Source: Streptomyces sp. 1-11 (GTDB taxonomy: Bacteria > Actinomycetota > Actinomycetes > Streptomycetales > Streptomycetaceae). From it: a stretch of DNA of 64,000 bases. The first letter of the stretch is position 1. Each line of letters starts with the position of its first letter. Where the stretch lies: assembly GCF_007176755.1 (NCBI RefSeq), contig NZ_BJTV01000004.1, positions 1 to 64,000 of the forward strand, in the 5' to 3' direction. The notes under the pieces were generated by a model that did no database searches, was not told the DNA's origin, and saw only the letters and a list, made by a program, of their open reading frames with translations. The position numbers and the translations under genes are program-made. Of the stretch, positions 63,312 through 64,000 are shown one piece after another.

Positions 63312-63688
63312 GACCGCAGCCCCTTCCACAGCCCCCCCACCAGCTTGGTAATAACCGCAGTGAGCGTCAATCCGTGAACAGTCACGCTCCGGCATCCGCC
63401 CGCGGACGCGGCCGCCACGGCTGCTCTGTACAAAAGCGGCTCGACAGGCCGATGTCTTATGCGACACGCCAGAGTCTGGAGCTCCATGGTGGGCGGGCTT
63501 CGACGGGCACGTCCGGAGGAGTAACTCACAGCCGGTCACCCCGTACGAGAGCCGGATCGTCGGCGGCACCGAGGCTTGAGCCGCGACCACCCATGTAGGA
63601 CTTCCGGACGGGGAGCAGCGCGCTCCCACGGTCGGCGACCTGCCGCTTGCCGAACGACGGTTCGTGGGGCCTGTGCCCGCGCCGCCGC
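63312..63688. other. Intergenic region, no gene recognised
   Basis: The 377 bases hold several short open frames but none with protein-like composition. The proximal part is presumably the phosphatase promoter. I see no hairpins or repeats of note. Confidence 0.5.
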
Positions 63689-64000
63689 TCATGCCGCGTC
63701 GCGCCAGGCGGCGACACCGGTCACTGTGACCGCGACGGTGACCGGCTCCGCGGCACCGTGGTTGGCGAGGTGGGTGACGAGGGCGGCTGTCACCCGGTCG
63801 TGGATGTTTCGGGCGATGTCCAGCGCCCGCCGACCCTCCGTCAGGACGCAGCGCACCTCGATGTGCCATCCCGACCCGTCCGGCGCCCGGTCGGCGCGTA
63901 TGCCGGCCTCGGGTGGCGTGGTGTCCGCCCGGGTGGGCGCGGCGGCTGCCGCGAGGCGCCGGGCGAGGCGGGGCTGCAGGGCGGCCACGCCAGGAACCGC
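63689..64000 (-). CDS. Asp23/Gls24-family envelope stress-type protein, incomplete
   Basis: About 104 codons to the window edge, where the start is missing. Visible are [20 protein letters not shown], then [20 protein letters not shown] followed by [18 protein letters not shown] and [13 protein letters not shown]. This is the pattern of Asp23/Gls24-like proteins, linked to alkaline or envelope stress in Gram-positive bacteria. It fits the stress-type phosphatase upstream. Confidence 0.65.
   Translation of the reverse strand, partial: AVPGVAALQPRLARRLAAAAAPTRADTTPPEAGIRADRAPDGSGWHIEVRCVLTEGRRALDIARNIHDRVTAALVTHLANHGAAEPVTVAVTVTGVAAWRDAA

Overview
The window is a segment of a very GC-rich actinomycete chromosome, almost certainly Streptomyces. 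Codons end mostly in G or C, GTG and TTG starts are common, and gene families and order (psd-pssA, Ada/AlkA-Ogt, a pyrimidine-catabolism operon, a map-XRE pair, an F420-type LLM oxidoreductase) are typical of that genus. I see no rRNA or tRNA genes, no CRISPR array and no recognisable antibiotic cluster. All family names come from reading the translated sequence, without a database search.

Layout. 0-5.6 kb: the end of psd, pssA, an alpha/beta hydrolase, a glycerate kinase, an ADP-ribosylglycohydrolase, a Nudix hydrolase and a small ribbon-helix-helix protein. 5.7-9.0 kb: a Sir2-type deacylase gene split by a 2.6-kb insertion that carries a tightly coupled three-gene cassette (alpha-helical protein, helical protein with a lysozyme/transglycosylase-like C-terminus, small membrane protein). 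9.0-15.4 kb: alkylation repair (Ogt, Ada-AlkA), a MetF-like reductase, a DHA2 transporter and a GH15 enzyme. 15.4-28.6 kb: a block of small membrane and stress-type proteins (DUF7144-like, two SHOCT proteins, HdeD/DUF308, DUF2252, YihY, DUF6325) with a large LuxR-type ATPase regulator and a second DHA2 transporter. Three intergenic regions in its first part share one 18-bp inverted repeat, so a common regulator is likely.

28.7-35.6 kb: a macro-domain protein overlapping an FAD oxidoreductase, an inositol-phosphatase-family enzyme, a cytosolic gamma-glutamyltransferase-like protein, a lipoate ligase-family protein with its accessory domain at the N-terminus (behind a 29-bp-stem hairpin), and a secreted protein. 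35.7-44.6 kb: a coherent catabolic cluster with NCS1 permease, LLM oxidoreductase, dihydropyrimidinase, two nitrilase-family amidohydrolases, a PucR regulator and a class III aminotransferase. Together these fit reductive-type pyrimidine breakdown to beta-amino acids and semialdehydes. 45-50.8 kb: an XRE regulator divergent from a methionine aminopeptidase (both apparently leaderless), a ClpC-type unfoldase and a secreted gamma-glutamyltransferase.

51.3-54.8 kb: a small serine-integrase element inserted in a conserved gene. Both host halves remain, and the host reading frame is restored if the junction core is AAG. Element genes overlap stop-to-start; a WhiB-like gene is frameshifted and a RecB-like nuclease is truncated, so it looks like a decaying prophage or integrative element. 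55.3-64 kb: a secreted S15/CocE-like hydrolase, DUF6278, exonuclease III, an MBL-fold hydrolase and a PcaL-like fusion. An IS110 insertion sits only about 30 bp upstream of that fusion, beside the first codons of a lost ATP-dependent DNA ligase. A GAF-PP2C phosphatase and the end of an Asp23/Gls24-like gene finish the window.
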